Assembly: GCF_000350225.1 (NCBI RefSeq)
Contig: NW_005179334.1
Location: 186,001 to 250,000 of the forward strand
Length of the DNA: 64,000 nt
Origin: Chondrus crispus
Taxonomy: Eukaryota; Rhodophyta; Florideophyceae; Gigartinales; Gigartinaceae
Direction: 5' to 3'
Of the stretch, positions 31,216 through 41,435 are shown in pieces. Both the position numbers and the translations under genes were made by a program. Positions within the stretch are counted from its first letter, which is position 1; each line of letters begins with the position of its first letter. A model generated the notes under the pieces. That model saw nothing but the letters and a program-made list of their open reading frames with translations, did no database searches and was not told the DNA's origin.

Positions 31216-33108
31216 TAGGATCCGGTAAAAAGCCCGGCTGACTTTCGAGCGTAGGTGAGACAAGCACGGGTTCCACTCATCAGAAGAGCAGGCGTGGAAA
31301 ATGTTGAGGGAGCAAGCACAGAAACCATCGCTACAAACGCGCGTCTGAAGGGATTCTTTTGTGTGACTTTCGTGTTGCATACTGCAGTCAAGGTTGAGAG
31401 TGCTGTATGTGTCACTGTAGTACGTAGTTAGTGAGAGGCAGAGCAAACGGGAACGGCGGCGGGTAAGCTGGGAAAAGCGGGGGCAAGCCGCTACGCAATG
31501 TGTACTCTCTATTCACCCAAGCAACAAGAGTAAGGATTTGGTAGCAGCTTGGTTGGGGATGACAGGTGCAACTCGAAAGCAGCGATCGTTGTGAGTTGAA
31601 TGGCAGGGTCGCATTCGGAATCGAGACCAGCGCCGAGCCCATGGAGGAAGGGTCACAGAGATGAGCAGTTACACCAAACTTCGCGCCTGTGGGTAAAAGT
31701 AGACATCTACAGTACGGTCGGGATGTCCTACAGCCTGCATCAAACCTCATCATCAGCTCGCGGATCAACCATGCGGATTCTCTGCAGCACCAGATCTCAT
31801 TCCTCCACCTGTTTCCACGATCCGAGCGATCCAAAAAGAGATCCGTAGACATGGAGCGGCAGAAATGTTGCTGCACGCCAGACTCATTTATCACGTCGGC
31901 AAAAAGCTCGACATGTACTTGACTTGTAAGAACAAGAAGCGAGTAAAGAACGGGTGAAACTGTCCACGATGTGCTGTTTGAGATTTGTGAGTACTTTTAT
32001 TGAATATTGTCGACCAACACGCGTAGGAAGAGTAAACAATGCGCTCCGGAAAAGACTTCCTTCTCCATGGTCCCCATAACAAGCTCGTTTGCAACAATGC
32101 AACGCTTTAACAGTCTCGTTGCCATGTGATGGCTCACCAAGGCAATTCGATTTTGACCTGTCGGAAGCGGCACCTTGACACTGTAGAACACTTGCGAAAT
32201 CTTCCATTCTGCTGTTGAGACCTTCTGTTATACATAGATAGCCCATCAACCAGACAGAAAAGGTCTCTAGATTGTACTCCTCCAAGTTGGCTTGGAGTAA
32301 ACTCGCCTTCTCTCCCAACCTCATCGCACTTTGCCCTCCGTGGACCCCAGGCATGACTAATACCAAAGTGCCATGTACCTACAGTCATTGTTGTACCTAA
32401 ATCGCAAAGACAAACACAAGGATACGTACATAATGTGCATTGGAGCACGGGCAATACGGTCGTGCAAAGTTGAAGCGGCTCGCTGCCCGCCGAGCCTGCA
32501 GGATGGTCTGCATTGCCGGGCAGGCCACATGACGCCTTGCAACATCGATCCCCGGGGCAAAGCTGATGCAATGTACCTTCACGAACAATCTCGAACTCAC
32601 ACTGGTTTCATAAACAAAAAGATGCAGCTAGCGGAAGCGTGGAGAGCCGACTCGCTTCCTTCACCTTCTCTCCCCGACAGCGGGGGAAGTAGTCGGAAGC
32701 ACGCTCCTAGACCAGTATCGTTGGGAAGCGAAAGTTTTCCTCAGTGCGTTTGCGTAGATTAAATGACTAGGGCGGCGCAAGAGAAAGAGCAGGAGTGGTT
32801 GAAGTGGGCGAGAGACTTCGGCGATCTCGAAATACCACCCCCTGTCTGGGGGCCCCTCCGATCCGTCAAAATCAATTTTCTCAGTAGAATTTTAAATTTG
32901 TTCCTACCTCACGGACTGTGTCTTCTTGCAGTAGAGGACATCCCACTATCATCACGTGTATCGATTCATCACCAAGACTATGTAAGTGAAACGCAAACCT
33001 CCAGCGAACGAGAAGCAGGATAGTCACGCTCATCCCGGATCGCCGGCCCTCCCCCTCCCTCTGACGTCCAACAATCAGCCTCAACTCGACATCCCGGTCC
33101 TCTGCACC
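31216..33108. other. mostly unassigned; coding-like debris on the minus strand
   Basis: Between about 32190 and 31640 the minus strand shows protein-like stretches in shifting frames (VPLPTGQNRIALVSHHMATR, then SQVHVELFADVINESGVQQH and DRGNRWRNEIWCC). A possible intron acceptor (TTACCCACAG) is near 31690. I cannot name a family. The plus-strand frames at 32373-33023 have no domain. Confidence 0.35.
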
Positions 33109-33690
33109 ATGGACACTACCCTATTCATTGTGGTCACCAGCCGTGACGACACCGAGCCCTCCCTGGCCCTTATCGATGCTCTTCTACGAAAAGACATCTT
33201 CGCTCACGTCCACATCTGCCTGCAGTCCGACTACGCGCACCTCGTCCCGCCCTCCCAGCGCCTCATGGTTCGCCTGCTCCCCTTCTCCAAGGGCACTTTC
33301 CAGAAGGTCATGATCAAAGACTAAATCCTCATGCGCCGGCGCTGCTTCTTCACGCGCTAGCCGTTCGACATCGCCTCCTTCCAGCTACAATGAATTTCAG
33401 CCATGGACTGCGACATCGTCCTCCCCTCGCTTTCCTTGGTACAAAACAATCCCCGCGGCCCACCCCCCCTCGCTCGTCCACGGCTCCTCGCCGGCCGCGA
33501 ACCTAGCGTCCACGGTCGTCGACGCGTACGCTGTCCTGGCCGTCGTGCTCAACCTGCAGCCCAACGTGCCCACCTCGGCCTGCCCGAATTACATGTCCTC
33601 CGTCGCCAACGCCTCGCTCGCCGCCAGGGAGATGGCGTACCTCCAGCGCCACCCCGCCCATCCAAATCCCGCGATCCAAAGTTCGATGCG
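33109..33690 (+). pseudogene. glycosyltransferase-like gene relic
   Basis: ATG 33109 opens MDTTLFIVVTSRDDTEPSLA then LIDALLRKDIFAHVHICLQS, ending in TAA at 33322. Beyond two more stops, a second frame (about 33460-33675) reads LVHGSSPAANLASTVVDAYA and VLAVVLNLQPNVPTS. The layout recalls the N-terminal Rossmann part of UDP-glycosyltransferases. It is broken by stops and cut at about 33690. Family assignment is tentative. Confidence 0.35.
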
Positions 33691-35055
33691 AGGACACATA
33701 TCAGTAGTTCAGTAGTTGATGATCTACCCATTGCAGAAAAGAGGAACGAGATTGAACGCGTGGTTTCCGAAGCTATTGCGTCTTCTACCGGCGAAAGAAA
33801 TTCTTGTACAGAGATTGAAGCAAATAGTCTTCCTAGCTCAATTTCACATAGAATCAATACCGGGGGTATACTGCATCGCGAATGTAGCGAGCTACGCACC
33901 AGAGGGCCCCTTCTCAAGACGTCTTTTGCCCTGGGTGTCACTATGTAGCACCTGATCGGGCATTGCGGTTGCAGTGTTCATGACGAATACAGCAGTCTAC
34001 GTCATGCTCGTATGCCATCAGCGCAACGTCTTCAGTATCGGAGGCTCCAGTAGTAGAGCAGTAACAACTTTGAGCTCATGCTAGTGAGGTACCGCACTAA
34101 GGACGGTCCTCGCCCCTTGAAACGAATTAAAAGCCAATTCGGGATCAAGTCAGCCTTCGCAGGTAGGCTCTCGGTGAATTTTGGCGTTTATTGGCGTATT
34201 CTACATTCCAGTACCCGTCAAATCCGATATCACTGCCAGCACACGAATGCAAGGCGATGACGTTCAATGAACGGATCTGGTTCACGACAAGCTTGAGAAC
34301 AAGTACGTAGTGCATTATCTCAAATTATATCTTTCCATGAAGAAGTACCATGAATCCATCCTTCATCTCAGAACGAGGAATCTATGTAAGATGTTTCTCA
34401 TCAATCATAATTAATGCATTTCATCGTATCGGTATACTGTTTTCCCATACACTAATCATAATGTCGATTTCACTTGTTTCCAATAATCAATGAAACAACC
34501 AGCGTGATCATTATCACCATCATCATGTTATGCTTTGACATTGGCATTGACGATGCACTATCACGTAGAACAAAGGATTCATTGCATTTGGGCGTGACAA
34601 TTTGATGGCATCGTTACTTCCAAACTATATAATCATTGGCTCGTGTTGGCAAAGCATCCAGTCACACGGAGTCCAACCCTATTCTCACGGCTCTTGTTGC
34701 AATGTTTCCCGCTATATTTGCAACAATCCAATGGTATGGGTACCACTCCATTGTCTCGATCAATCGATCACGTCCTGTTTTTAAATTGATTTAAAAAGTA
34801 ATGCTCTGGATGTGTGCTCCCCGATCTGAATTGGTTATATCATTCAAATTTTCTGTACTGTATCAATCAATGATTACGTCGTCGGCTGGTCGGCAACCAG
34901 ACACAGAACTGTACATATACCTAATGATCAACTTTTCCGGCACGATCAACCATCCGCTTCCTTCACCTTTAATCCACCATTCCTTTCCCCGCCCTTCCCG
35001 TTTTACATTCTCCCATTTCAAACATCTTCCCAAATCACACAATAATTCAATCGAA
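33691..35055. other. no supported gene
   Basis: A sharp composition change at about 33690 (GC-rich to AT-rich) marks the end of the relic. Short frames at 33716-33955 have no domain. 34300-34800 is AT-rich with several CATCAT-type runs and looks like promoter or intergenic DNA for the following large gene. Confidence 0.4.
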
Positions 35056-38000
35056 ATGACGAAGAAGAGAAGAAGAACAAATTCTTCCTTTTGGATAGAC
35101 ACACTGCAACAGAGCACGGGAGCTAAAAGGTTGCGCCGATCGGCTCAAGTGAGCGAAGGTCACGATAAACGGACTGCGATTTCCACTCAGTATGAAATCG
35201 GGTCCGGCGATAATCGCACTTCATCCCATCGAGATCTAAATATATCGGACAACGTTCCCTCCCCCACAACGTCTCATGGCTATCCAAATATCACGACTGA
35301 TCCTGTACCACTCCGAGACGATGCTAACCAGAAGCCCTGTTCCATAAATATCGACAGCCCTGGGAGCATGTCCGAAACATCCAAACTTAGTGGCCAAAAG
35401 CAAGTTCAATCAGGCGTTTATCCAGATCTGGATGAAACATGGGAAGTTGAGGGTGCAGAAAGAGATGGAAGTTCTGAAGAAGAACACGGTTTTACAGAAT
35501 TTCAACCGGAAGAGGTTGATTGCTGGCAGGACCCTATTGCACGTAACTGCTCACAAATTAATGAATTTTACTATGGACCCGCTTGGACGTCTCCACACAG
35601 TGATCGCGATGACGATAATGAACAGCGTGAAAAAAGTACTCACAAAAATGAAGATGCAGTTCTTAAGCACACTGACTCCACGGATTCCGATAGTGTCGAT
35701 GTTATCGCTGTAGAAACTTCTCTTCAACAATGTCTCCGAATATGGAATTCCAGTATTAATTTGACAGCAATCGTTTCCGTCATTGGTAGTGTTCGCTATA
35801 CTGTTCAACAGTATGAGTATGCTCGAGGCATTTTACGTGATGCAGGAGCCGAACCGACGTGGCCTCCGTACGCCAGAACGCACCGGTACTTCCGAAGAAT
35901 AATTGAGACCTGTATGCCGCAAAGCAAGCTGGTAGAACTTCCAAGAACTACGTGCATCACTACTTCTAGCACAAGGGAAAAGGTGGCCATATCTCAGTCA
36001 CGACAAAATTCTCCAGGTATGGAGAGTCGTAACACAAAAAACCCAAGGGAATCGTCGTATTTAGAAACAGAGAAAGTCCGTGTGTTTTTTCCTAGTGCGT
36101 GGGCCAAGCTTGATGTTGCCACTTCTATTGTATTTGACGAAATGTTTCCGCGCTATTACCATGAACAGCATAATCCCAGCGCACTGGAACGCTCTGCGAT
36201 CATTCGAGACAGGGCTTCGATCACAAGATCTTGCGAGTACATATTCGCGAGTTCCGGAGGAAATCAAGTGCAATGCGAGCCTGGGTGCGAAATTGAGATC
36301 TCTGTCCAGAGTCGACAGCCAAATTTCCAAAGCGCGTTTCGAATTTCGGCGCTGGAGGATGGCTACGTCCTTAGAGCGAGTATTGTTGCGACCTGGAGTG
36401 TAGGTGCTGAGCGTATCACGAACCCCAGTCTTGACAGAGCACTACGTATTCGGTCTCTCTCATCTCAACACCAAGCTATAATATCTTCCTTGCGGACTGC
36501 CTCTGCGCCAGGCCAATTCAATGAAGCCGGCGCAACCAGATTTGTCCCCGGCGACCTTTTAACGTTGCTCAGATCTGAGAATGGAGACGAAAACAAATTC
36601 CCCATCATTGTTCACAGGTTCTGGAGGTATGAAGATGATATTCCCTCTGTCTTATTAATATGGATGTACTTTCCTCCTCCCACCTCGGAGCGTGCCCAGG
36701 AGGAGAGCATCCCTTTAAAATTACTTGAGGCACACGTCGTGGAAAATGTCAAGCTGATAAAATCTCCTACCGCTAACCAGGGTACGAGAAACCCTGATCA
36801 AGGTAACTCTCATCGCAACGGAGCTAGGTCGTATGGAAGTCTTCTTGACGGCACATCCTTCGTCATCTACCGAATTTTGCTATACTGCGACGACTTTCAA
36901 AAGTCATCCGCGATGCACCCGAGCGGCTCTGTGGGAGGATGCTATTTTCTTCCTCTATCACTGCCCCCCGAGGGACGCAGGAACACGTCCTCTGTACGGA
37001 TAGTATCTCTGACGCCGCCTGGGGTGTCAACAAATCAAGTATTACACTACATCGTCGATGATGTAGTGAACGCCTCGGTAAACGGTGTAAACGGCCGCAC
37101 CCCAATGGGACGTAAAGTGAAGATATTCATTGATGTCGTCGGATTTGTGGGGGACTATCCAGCTTCGTCTTCAGTAGTAGATGTTGTCGGACACGTCTGC
37201 AGGGCTCCCTGCACACTTTGCTCATTCAGAAGATTAAAAGAATCAGGTACTCAGGGCTCAAGATTTGGCTACACAACGAAGGTTCATGCCAGTAATTCTG
37301 CGTTTATGCGACACGGAGAGCGCCACAATTCCTTGCGAGAGAGTCACATCCCAGACGAGGATTCAAAGAAGCTTGGGATGGTGACTAACGAGAAATATTC
37401 AGATAGTTCCTGCCCTTTGCTTTATCTGCAACGGATTCTGGAGTCAAAGAAGAGCAGCTTTGCTCTCGCGAGCAATGGATTACCAGTTATTTCTAGCGAC
37501 TTCGATGCTTTCCGTTGTAATATTGTCGCTCCCGACCATTTATTGACAGGATTGGCTAAGGACATCATTAACGTCACATTTAGGACCCTTCCATCTAAGG
37601 ATTTGCGCATGGATGCAGATATGTACATTTGTAAGGCTTTGCGTGATAACGGTCTTCTACGCCAGAAAGAGGTATTCAACAAAACGAAGAAAAAGCTACA
37701 CGGCATGACGTTATCCGAATTGTTTTGTGTATTAGTCGTGTCAGTTCCGACAATGAGAGTAATAATCATGCGATGCCCTTCAGAACACATCATCCAGGAC
37801 TGTTTTAAACTCCTCCAAAAATTACAACGTCTTGTCGCCCTCACGTACTGGTGGCCTGTGCAGGAACTGGACGGCAAAAAAGCTGTGGCTCTGGTTCATG
37901 AGGACAAAGATGCATACTTTTCAGATCTCAAATTTATGTCCAAGCAATATGTCCAGGAAGTCAACAAGATCTGTGGACAATCTGATGACATCAGGCAGCA

Positions 38001-39111
38001 ACTGGATAAACCAAACCTTCATAGACTCATCGAATTGTATGAGCATACCATTCCTGCGTTCGGACATGTCAGAGAGGTTATGGAATTAGTGTTTGAATCG
38101 GCCCACCAGCCACTCAAGCGATCTATAACCCGTAGTAACAATCGCAATGCTCATATATTCGCAGTCGAGCACTGTGTGGGAAACGACTGGCAAGGAAGGA
38201 TCGCTGCCCTGGGGAAGCAAATATTTCACCCAGATGCGCGAACTCGGACGACAGCGAAAAGGGGACTTCGACGTGTTCTTCTGGGAGAAACAGCAGATCT
38301 GCTCGACGAGGAGAAGCACAGTGAGCAAATTAAAAATATAGACACGAGACTGCGTAGTCTCTTTACGCCTGCACTGAAGGCACAGTTCCAAAAGGACACG
38401 ATGATATCTAACTTTGGTGTTGCAAAAATATCTTTATGGAAGGCAAGAGTGAAAATCAGTAATGGGGACCTACTAGGTCCCTGCATAGTATGCAGTCACC
38501 TGAATATCACTCAAAACGAGGCAAATGAAATTGTGGACACATCAAGACTTTGGATTGATTCTTTATATCCAGCTATCCCACAACTCGAAGAAGAAACTCT
38601 TGACCAAGAGAAGGTCATCATCACCTTGTTCAAAAATGCAAGACGCGTAAGGGTATCTAACTCCGGACGCCATATCGGAAAACCGAGCGGGCACGACACG
38701 ATTTCCGCTAACTCATGTGTACAAATGTACTTAGATCCAATTAATGCGGAGAGTAAGATATTAACGTCAAATCCAAGGGCTGCGCAGGCCAGACCGTTCT
38801 TCTTCGCCATCCTTGCAGTTCTGCAAAGGAAGCAAGAGACACCGTTCGCTGTTTGTTTCAAGTGCACGAGAAGAAAGGATTGGGTAGAGAGGCGTGCAAC
38901 CGTAGACAACCACTCGTTTCAGCTAATTCTCCTAACACCGGATATACGCAGAATTGCGAATTACCATATATGTGACAGAAACGCGGAAGAACATGCTGCA
39001 TGCAGGTGGGACCCACGAACGGGAGAGGTCTCTCACACGAAGTCTTTGCTTCTGAGAGGGCGCTTCTATTTCCAGGCAAGGGTGCATGGGTACCCTCCGC
39101 GTATCGCATGA
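35056..39111 (+). CDS. large transposase-like protein (CACTA/Plavaka-like TNP2 type suspected)
   Basis: The open frame begins at 34801, but the first 85 residues look untranslated-like. ATG 35056 is followed by KKRRRT, a nuclear signal, so I prefer it (1351 codons, no stop). Residues 30-250 are charged and disordered. From about 605: FVIYRILLYCDDFQ (candidate first Asp), then SLPPEGRRNTSSVRIVSLTP, VVGFVGDYPASSSVVDVVGH (candidate second Asp), a CRAPCTLC zinc pair, DHLLTGLAKD, HTIPAFGH and ELVFESAHQPLKR near 1005 (candidate Glu). This order matches the TNP2/Plavaka-KDZ group of cut-and-paste transposases. Catalytic assignment is inferred from motif order only. It is the only long intact transposase in the window. 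Confidence 0.55.
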   Translation: MTKKRRRTNSSFWIDTLQQSTGAKRLRRSAQVSEGHDKRTAISTQYEIGSGDNRTSSHRDLNISDNVPSPTTSHGYPNITTDPVPLRDDANQKPCSINIDSPGSMSETSKLSGQKQVQSGVYPDLDETWEVEGAERDGSSEEEHGFTEFQPEEVDCWQDPIARNCSQINEFYYGPAWTSPHSDRDDDNEQREKSTHKNEDAVLKHTDSTDSDSVDVIAVETSLQQCLRIWNSSINLTAIVSVIGSVRYTVQQYEYARGILRDAGAEPTWPPYARTHRYFRRIIETCMPQSKLVELPRTTCITTSSTREKVAISQSRQNSPGMESRNTKNPRESSYLETEKVRVFFPSAWAKLDVATSIVFDEMFPRYYHEQHNPSALERSAIIRDRASITRSCEYIFASSGGNQVQCEPGCEIEISVQSRQPNFQSAFRISALEDGYVLRASIVATWSVGAERITNPSLDRALRIRSLSSQHQAIISSLRTASAPGQFNEAGATRFVPGDLLTLLRSENGDENKFPIIVHRFWRYEDDIPSVLLIWMYFPPPTSERAQEESIPLKLLEAHVVENVKLIKSPTANQGTRNPDQGNSHRNGARSYGSLLDGTSFVIYRILLYCDDFQKSSAMHPSGSVGGCYFLPLSLPPEGRRNTSSVRIVSLTPPGVSTNQVLHYIVDDVVNASVNGVNGRTPMGRKVKIFIDVVGFVGDYPASSSVVDVVGHVCRAPCTLCSFRRLKESGTQGSRFGYTTKVHASNSAFMRHGERHNSLRESHIPDEDSKKLGMVTNEKYSDSSCPLLYLQRILESKKSSFALASNGLPVISSDFDAFRCNIVAPDHLLTGLAKDIINVTFRTLPSKDLRMDADMYICKALRDNGLLRQKEVFNKTKKKLHGMTLSELFCVLVVSVPTMRVIIMRCPSEHIIQDCFKLLQKLQRLVALTYWWPVQELDGKKAVALVHEDKDAYFSDLKFMSKQYVQEVNKICGQSDDIRQQLDKPNLHRLIELYEHTIPAFGHVREVMELVFESAHQPLKRSITRSNNRNAHIFAVEHCVGNDWQGRIAALGKQIFHPDARTRTTAKRGLRRVLLGETADLLDEEKHSEQIKNIDTRLRSLFTPALKAQFQKDTMISNFGVAKISLWKARVKISNGDLLGPCIVCSHLNITQNEANEIVDTSRLWIDSLYPAIPQLEEETLDQEKVIITLFKNARRVRVSNSGRHIGKPSGHDTISANSCVQMYLDPINAESKILTSNPRAAQARPFFFAILAVLQRKQETPFAVCFKCTRRKDWVERRATVDNHSFQLILLTPDIRRIANYHICDRNAEEHAACRWDPRTGEVSHTKSLLLRGRFYFQARVHGYPPRIA

Positions 39112-40800
39112 CATGACTAGGAAGGGAGATCTTTCTATATGAGTATGTACTATATACTATAGTGTGTCGTAGGAGAACCATTGTTAAAGATTGGAATTAT
39201 GTGAGGTATTTGACACTTTGTAGTGCACAATAACGTGAAGTGCAGCGCAATTGAATACCTTCTAACTGAAATCTCCATCCCATGTTTTTCATATCAACTG
39301 CCGGTTTGGACGCCATATTTTGCCCCATCAAATTGCCTAGCTTCATTGATCTCGAAAATTCAAATGTTTGATGGCGCCCTTTTGGACACGAAATGTGATT
39401 CCACCGCGCCACAATGAATCACCACAGGCACCAATATCACTACCCAAGCTCAGCCTTCGTTTCTTGAGTCCGTTCCTTCAGGCTCTCACGTCCCTCGATC
39501 ACTTCTCTACAAACCTATTCTCCAGATCCACGGTTGAGGATCACACAGCGCCTTCGAAAGGCAAATGCTGCCTAACTGGTAAGATTTTACCATTTTCCCC
39601 ATCTGGACGCATCTTCGACATCTAACAAATAACCTGTTCTTCACTTTCTTCCTTGTTTTTCCCTAGAATTGCACGCAGAGGACTGCAACTCTCCATAACA
39701 ACCCCGTGCAATAGTGCACCGATAAGGAGTTGTAATCCCCTTACCTGCACGACATTTGCCAAATGTGACACGACAAGACGGTTTTCAACTAGTCTCAAAC
39801 AACGCCGGAAGAGTTCAAGCCTATCATGTGCGGTACGTACTCTGTGTGAACTGTACCCATTTGGTTATATTCCCATCACCCGGATCAGCATGTTATTCGC
39901 CGATTCTAACTTACAGATCTAAAACATCGCCTACTTCTACATGTCCCCTAGGTAGCCCTCTGAGAAGATATATTCAGTGCGAAGAGAAGCCGAAAAATTG
40001 ACAAAAGTGCTACAGTTCTGTGCTGTGTGTACGCAACACGCACTTGGTGTGCAAGGGATCATACTCCTACGATATTCTGACGTTCATATGCTTGCTAGTT
40101 CATCACTTACCACACTGATATGCATATCAGCATCTGATGAAGTGCGAATGAGAGCATTTCTGCATTCGGAGAGAGTATGAAAGCTGCCATGCGCAGCATC
40201 GTAGTTAGTGTGACTTGTGAACATTACTCAATGAGTAAGAACTTACCATCCTGTCAAGCCGCATAATAACTGAACCTGGTGAAGGGGGAATGATCACACG
40301 TCCTCATTACTTTCGATGCGTCCAGATGTTAGATTTGTCGTAGAATAGTAACGCAACCCAATCGCCGCAATGCAGTAATAGTGTGAATAAACCATGATGC
40401 AATCATTGATATAGGACGATGCCAATACAGTCTTCGCACAATGAAGAAATCATCTAAAGGTAAGGCGACGTTTGAATATGGGATGATGAAAGAGGCAGTC
40501 CCAATGAAAACTAATATTGACAACTACATCATTATTCCTGCTGTTTGCTATGGACAACTGTAATTTTCCAAAACACACCGAGGAGAGGTTGGCGTAGGCA
40601 CAGGTACTGACCGAGAATACAAAACAACTATCGCAGCATAGTGCCAATTTCAATGCCCGCTTAAGTATAATCTGATTGAACAGGAACACAAACGAGAATT
40701 TTTGATTAGAATTTTTGATGAAAATCATCATGATTTGCACTGCTTGACAGCAATGCACTGTACATCATTCGTATTGCTTTGATCTAAAAACACAGTTGCA
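39112..40800. other. no gene seen; right part of the insert
   Basis: About 1.7 kb, AT-rich, with short unrelated frames. It should hold the right end of the inserted element, but no inverted match to 26.6-26.9 kb is obvious by eye. Confidence 0.4.
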
Positions 40801-40995
40801 GTGATTGACGTCAAACATCACCTCATCCACAACCACACCCAAAGAGGAACCTTCAACATCAAACATATCCCCTTTGACGAAAAGCTAGCCGACTACTTCA
40901 CCAAACCACTCGGACCCCAACGTACACAGCACCTCCTCCGTAACCTTAGCATCGTCGCCCCAAAACCCCTATTGGCGAACCCGGGGACTGTCTGA
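40801..40995 (+). pseudogene. copia lineage 3 RNase H C-terminal tail
   Basis: It reads IDVKHHLIHNHTQRGTFNIK then HIPFDEKLADYFTKPLG, the standard end of copia pol (IKHIP...LADxFTKPL). The 3' LTR follows at once. Confidence 0.8.
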
Positions 40996-41126
40996 CCGCA
41001 CAATCACATTCGCCAATAGCCATTTTGTAGTGTCAGACCGCACAGGACAGCCTTTCCTACACAGGACAGACTTAACCCATGAGCGACGACAAGTAAACAA
41101 GGAGTCATCGGTCTCCTGTTCACACA
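40989..41126 (+). repeat. 3' LTR of copia lineage 3 (138 bp, long form)
   Basis: It starts TGTCTGACCGCACA after CCCGGGGAC. A second TGTCAGACCGCACAGG lies 42 bp inside (41031), and from there it matches the 5' LTR. It ends TGTTCACACA and is followed by GTCAA. Confidence 0.82.
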
Positions 41127-41318
41127 GTCAACGTCGCATTTCCTTCTTATATTTTGTTTCTTTGTTTAGTACTCGGATATCTACAATCGACCATTGTTCT
41201 TATGTCAAAAGACGACCAAATGAGGACAAGCGACCGGAAATACCTCGAAACATCCATGCTGTTGATGATGCCATTTACAGAAGTAAGGCATAGCACACAA
41301 GCACGCTCTTTAACAGGG

Positions 41319-41326
41319 ATATATAC
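41319..41326 (+). promoter_or_regulatory. TATA box of zinc-finger gene B
   Basis: GATATATAC, followed by the family-wide GATGAGTCAATTCTTG block, about 115 bp before ATG 41436. Confidence 0.6.
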
Positions 41327-41435
41327 TGATGAGTCAATTCTTGTCTTCTTCAAACGACTCACAACTGCGATCCTCTTGTAAGATTGAACACACTCAAAAC
41401 GCCACAAGTAAGAAAAGCTGCCGAAAACAACAAAA

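Larger units (their letters stand above)
26620..40800. other. ~14-kb foreign block inside copia lineage 3
   Basis: It has no copia sequence and a different gene content: a 428-codon minus gene, a three-ORF plus chain, a glycosyltransferase-like relic and a large transposase-like gene. I found no convincing terminal inverted repeats; both edges have a weak GTTTTTA match on opposite strands. It may be one large transposon or several insertions. Confidence 0.5.
24094..41126 (+). mobile_element. Ty1/copia lineage 3 with a ~14-kb internal insert, TSD GTCAA
   Basis: 5' LTR 24094-24188 and 3' LTR 40989-41126 share sequence, and GTCAA flanks the outside at 24089-24093 and 41127-41131. Copia coding sequence runs from 24402 to about 26610 (Gag, protease, integrase). 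A copia C-terminal tail reappears at 40801. The middle (26.6-40.8 kb) is foreign and about 2 kb of copia RT is missing, so insertion came with a deletion. The element sits in the upstream region of zinc-finger gene B. Confidence 0.72.

Noticed and set aside
31412..32366. Two long minus-strand frames as genes
   Set aside because: Some stretches look protein-like but lie in different frames with stops, and no family or consistent exon structure could be established.
26600..40800. Terminal inverted repeats GTTTTTAAATTTGG / GTTTTTAGATCAAAG of the insert
   Set aside because: Match is limited to about seven bases and no target duplication accompanies it; not enough to define ends.
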